From positions 1 through 6,887 of the forward strand of contig CAKMMH010000092.1 in assembly GCA_927798255.1 (NCBI GenBank): a DNA stretch of 6,887 bases. The letters are read 5' to 3'. The translations under genes and the position numbers were made by a program. Positions 6,846-6,887 of the stretch are shown here, piece by piece (position 1 is the stretch's first letter; each line of letters opens with the position of its first letter). Origin of the DNA: an uncultured bacterium. Lineage in GTDB: Bacteria; Bdellovibrionota_C; UBA2361; CAKMMH01. The notes beneath the pieces were generated by a model. It did not search any database. It saw only the letters and a list, made by a program, of their open reading frames with translations, and was not told the origin of the DNA.

Positions 6846-6887
6846 TACATCCCCTGCACAACAAACCAAAGCCCGAAAAAGCCTACA
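6845..6887 (-). CDS. Possible 3' end of a membrane-protein gene, cut by the right edge
   Basis: One minus-strand frame reads VGFFGLWFVVQGM and then TAA (6847-6845). It is hydrophobic and glycine/aromatic-rich, like a final transmembrane helix. The 42 bases here are close to half G+C, against roughly a quarter to 30 percent elsewhere, which suggests coding DNA of different origin from the intergenic region. One other minus-strand frame is also open across this short piece, so the call rests on residue character only. The protein cannot be identified. If real, it lies upstream of the defence operon on the same strand. Confidence 0.3.
   Translation of the reverse strand, partial: VGFFGLWFVVQGM

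Noticed and set aside
6846..6887. tRNA or tmRNA 3' end at the GC-rich right edge
   Set aside because: No CCA end, T-loop GTTCRA or acceptor pairing is visible in either strand of the short piece.

Overview
The window is very AT-rich and looks bacterial, with A/T-heavy codons and poly-A/T runs in the intergenic DNA. Base composition and codon style suit a low-GC bacterium such as a member of the Campylobacterota, but Fusobacterium- or Clostridium-like hosts cannot be excluded. No rRNA, tRNA or CRISPR array was seen.

Almost the whole window is one leftward (minus-strand) operon of three genes. In transcription order they are a 402-aa DUF6361 protein (6523-5315), a roughly 629-aa phospholipase D-like protein with two HxK...N motifs (5313-3424), and a 1099-aa SF2/SNF2-like helicase (3420-121). 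The gaps are only 1 and 3 bases, with no good ribosome binding site inside the operon, so the three proteins are probably translationally coupled and made together. The set of an ATP-driven DNA translocase, a PLD-fold nuclease and a conserved protein of unknown function is typical of anti-phage defence. From memory it matches the three-gene Azaca (ZacA/B/C) layout; this name is recalled, not searched.

A plausible model, by inference, is that the helicase tracks along or remodels invading DNA, the PLD protein cuts it, and the DUF6361 protein supplies recognition or assembly.

The flanks differ from the operon. On the left (1-60), two near-identical 14-base repeats 23 bases apart lie between a perfect TATAAT and a GGGAG-ATG start codon that reads leftward out of the window. 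This may be the end of an IS21-like element or an autoregulated gene. On the right (6524-6844) there is about 320 bp with no convincing gene. It holds a palindrome beside a perfect TATAAT, a long-range inverted repeat and a possible operon promoter. From about 6845 the DNA becomes clearly more GC-rich and may be the 3' end of a membrane-protein gene, so the operon may sit as an inserted cassette.
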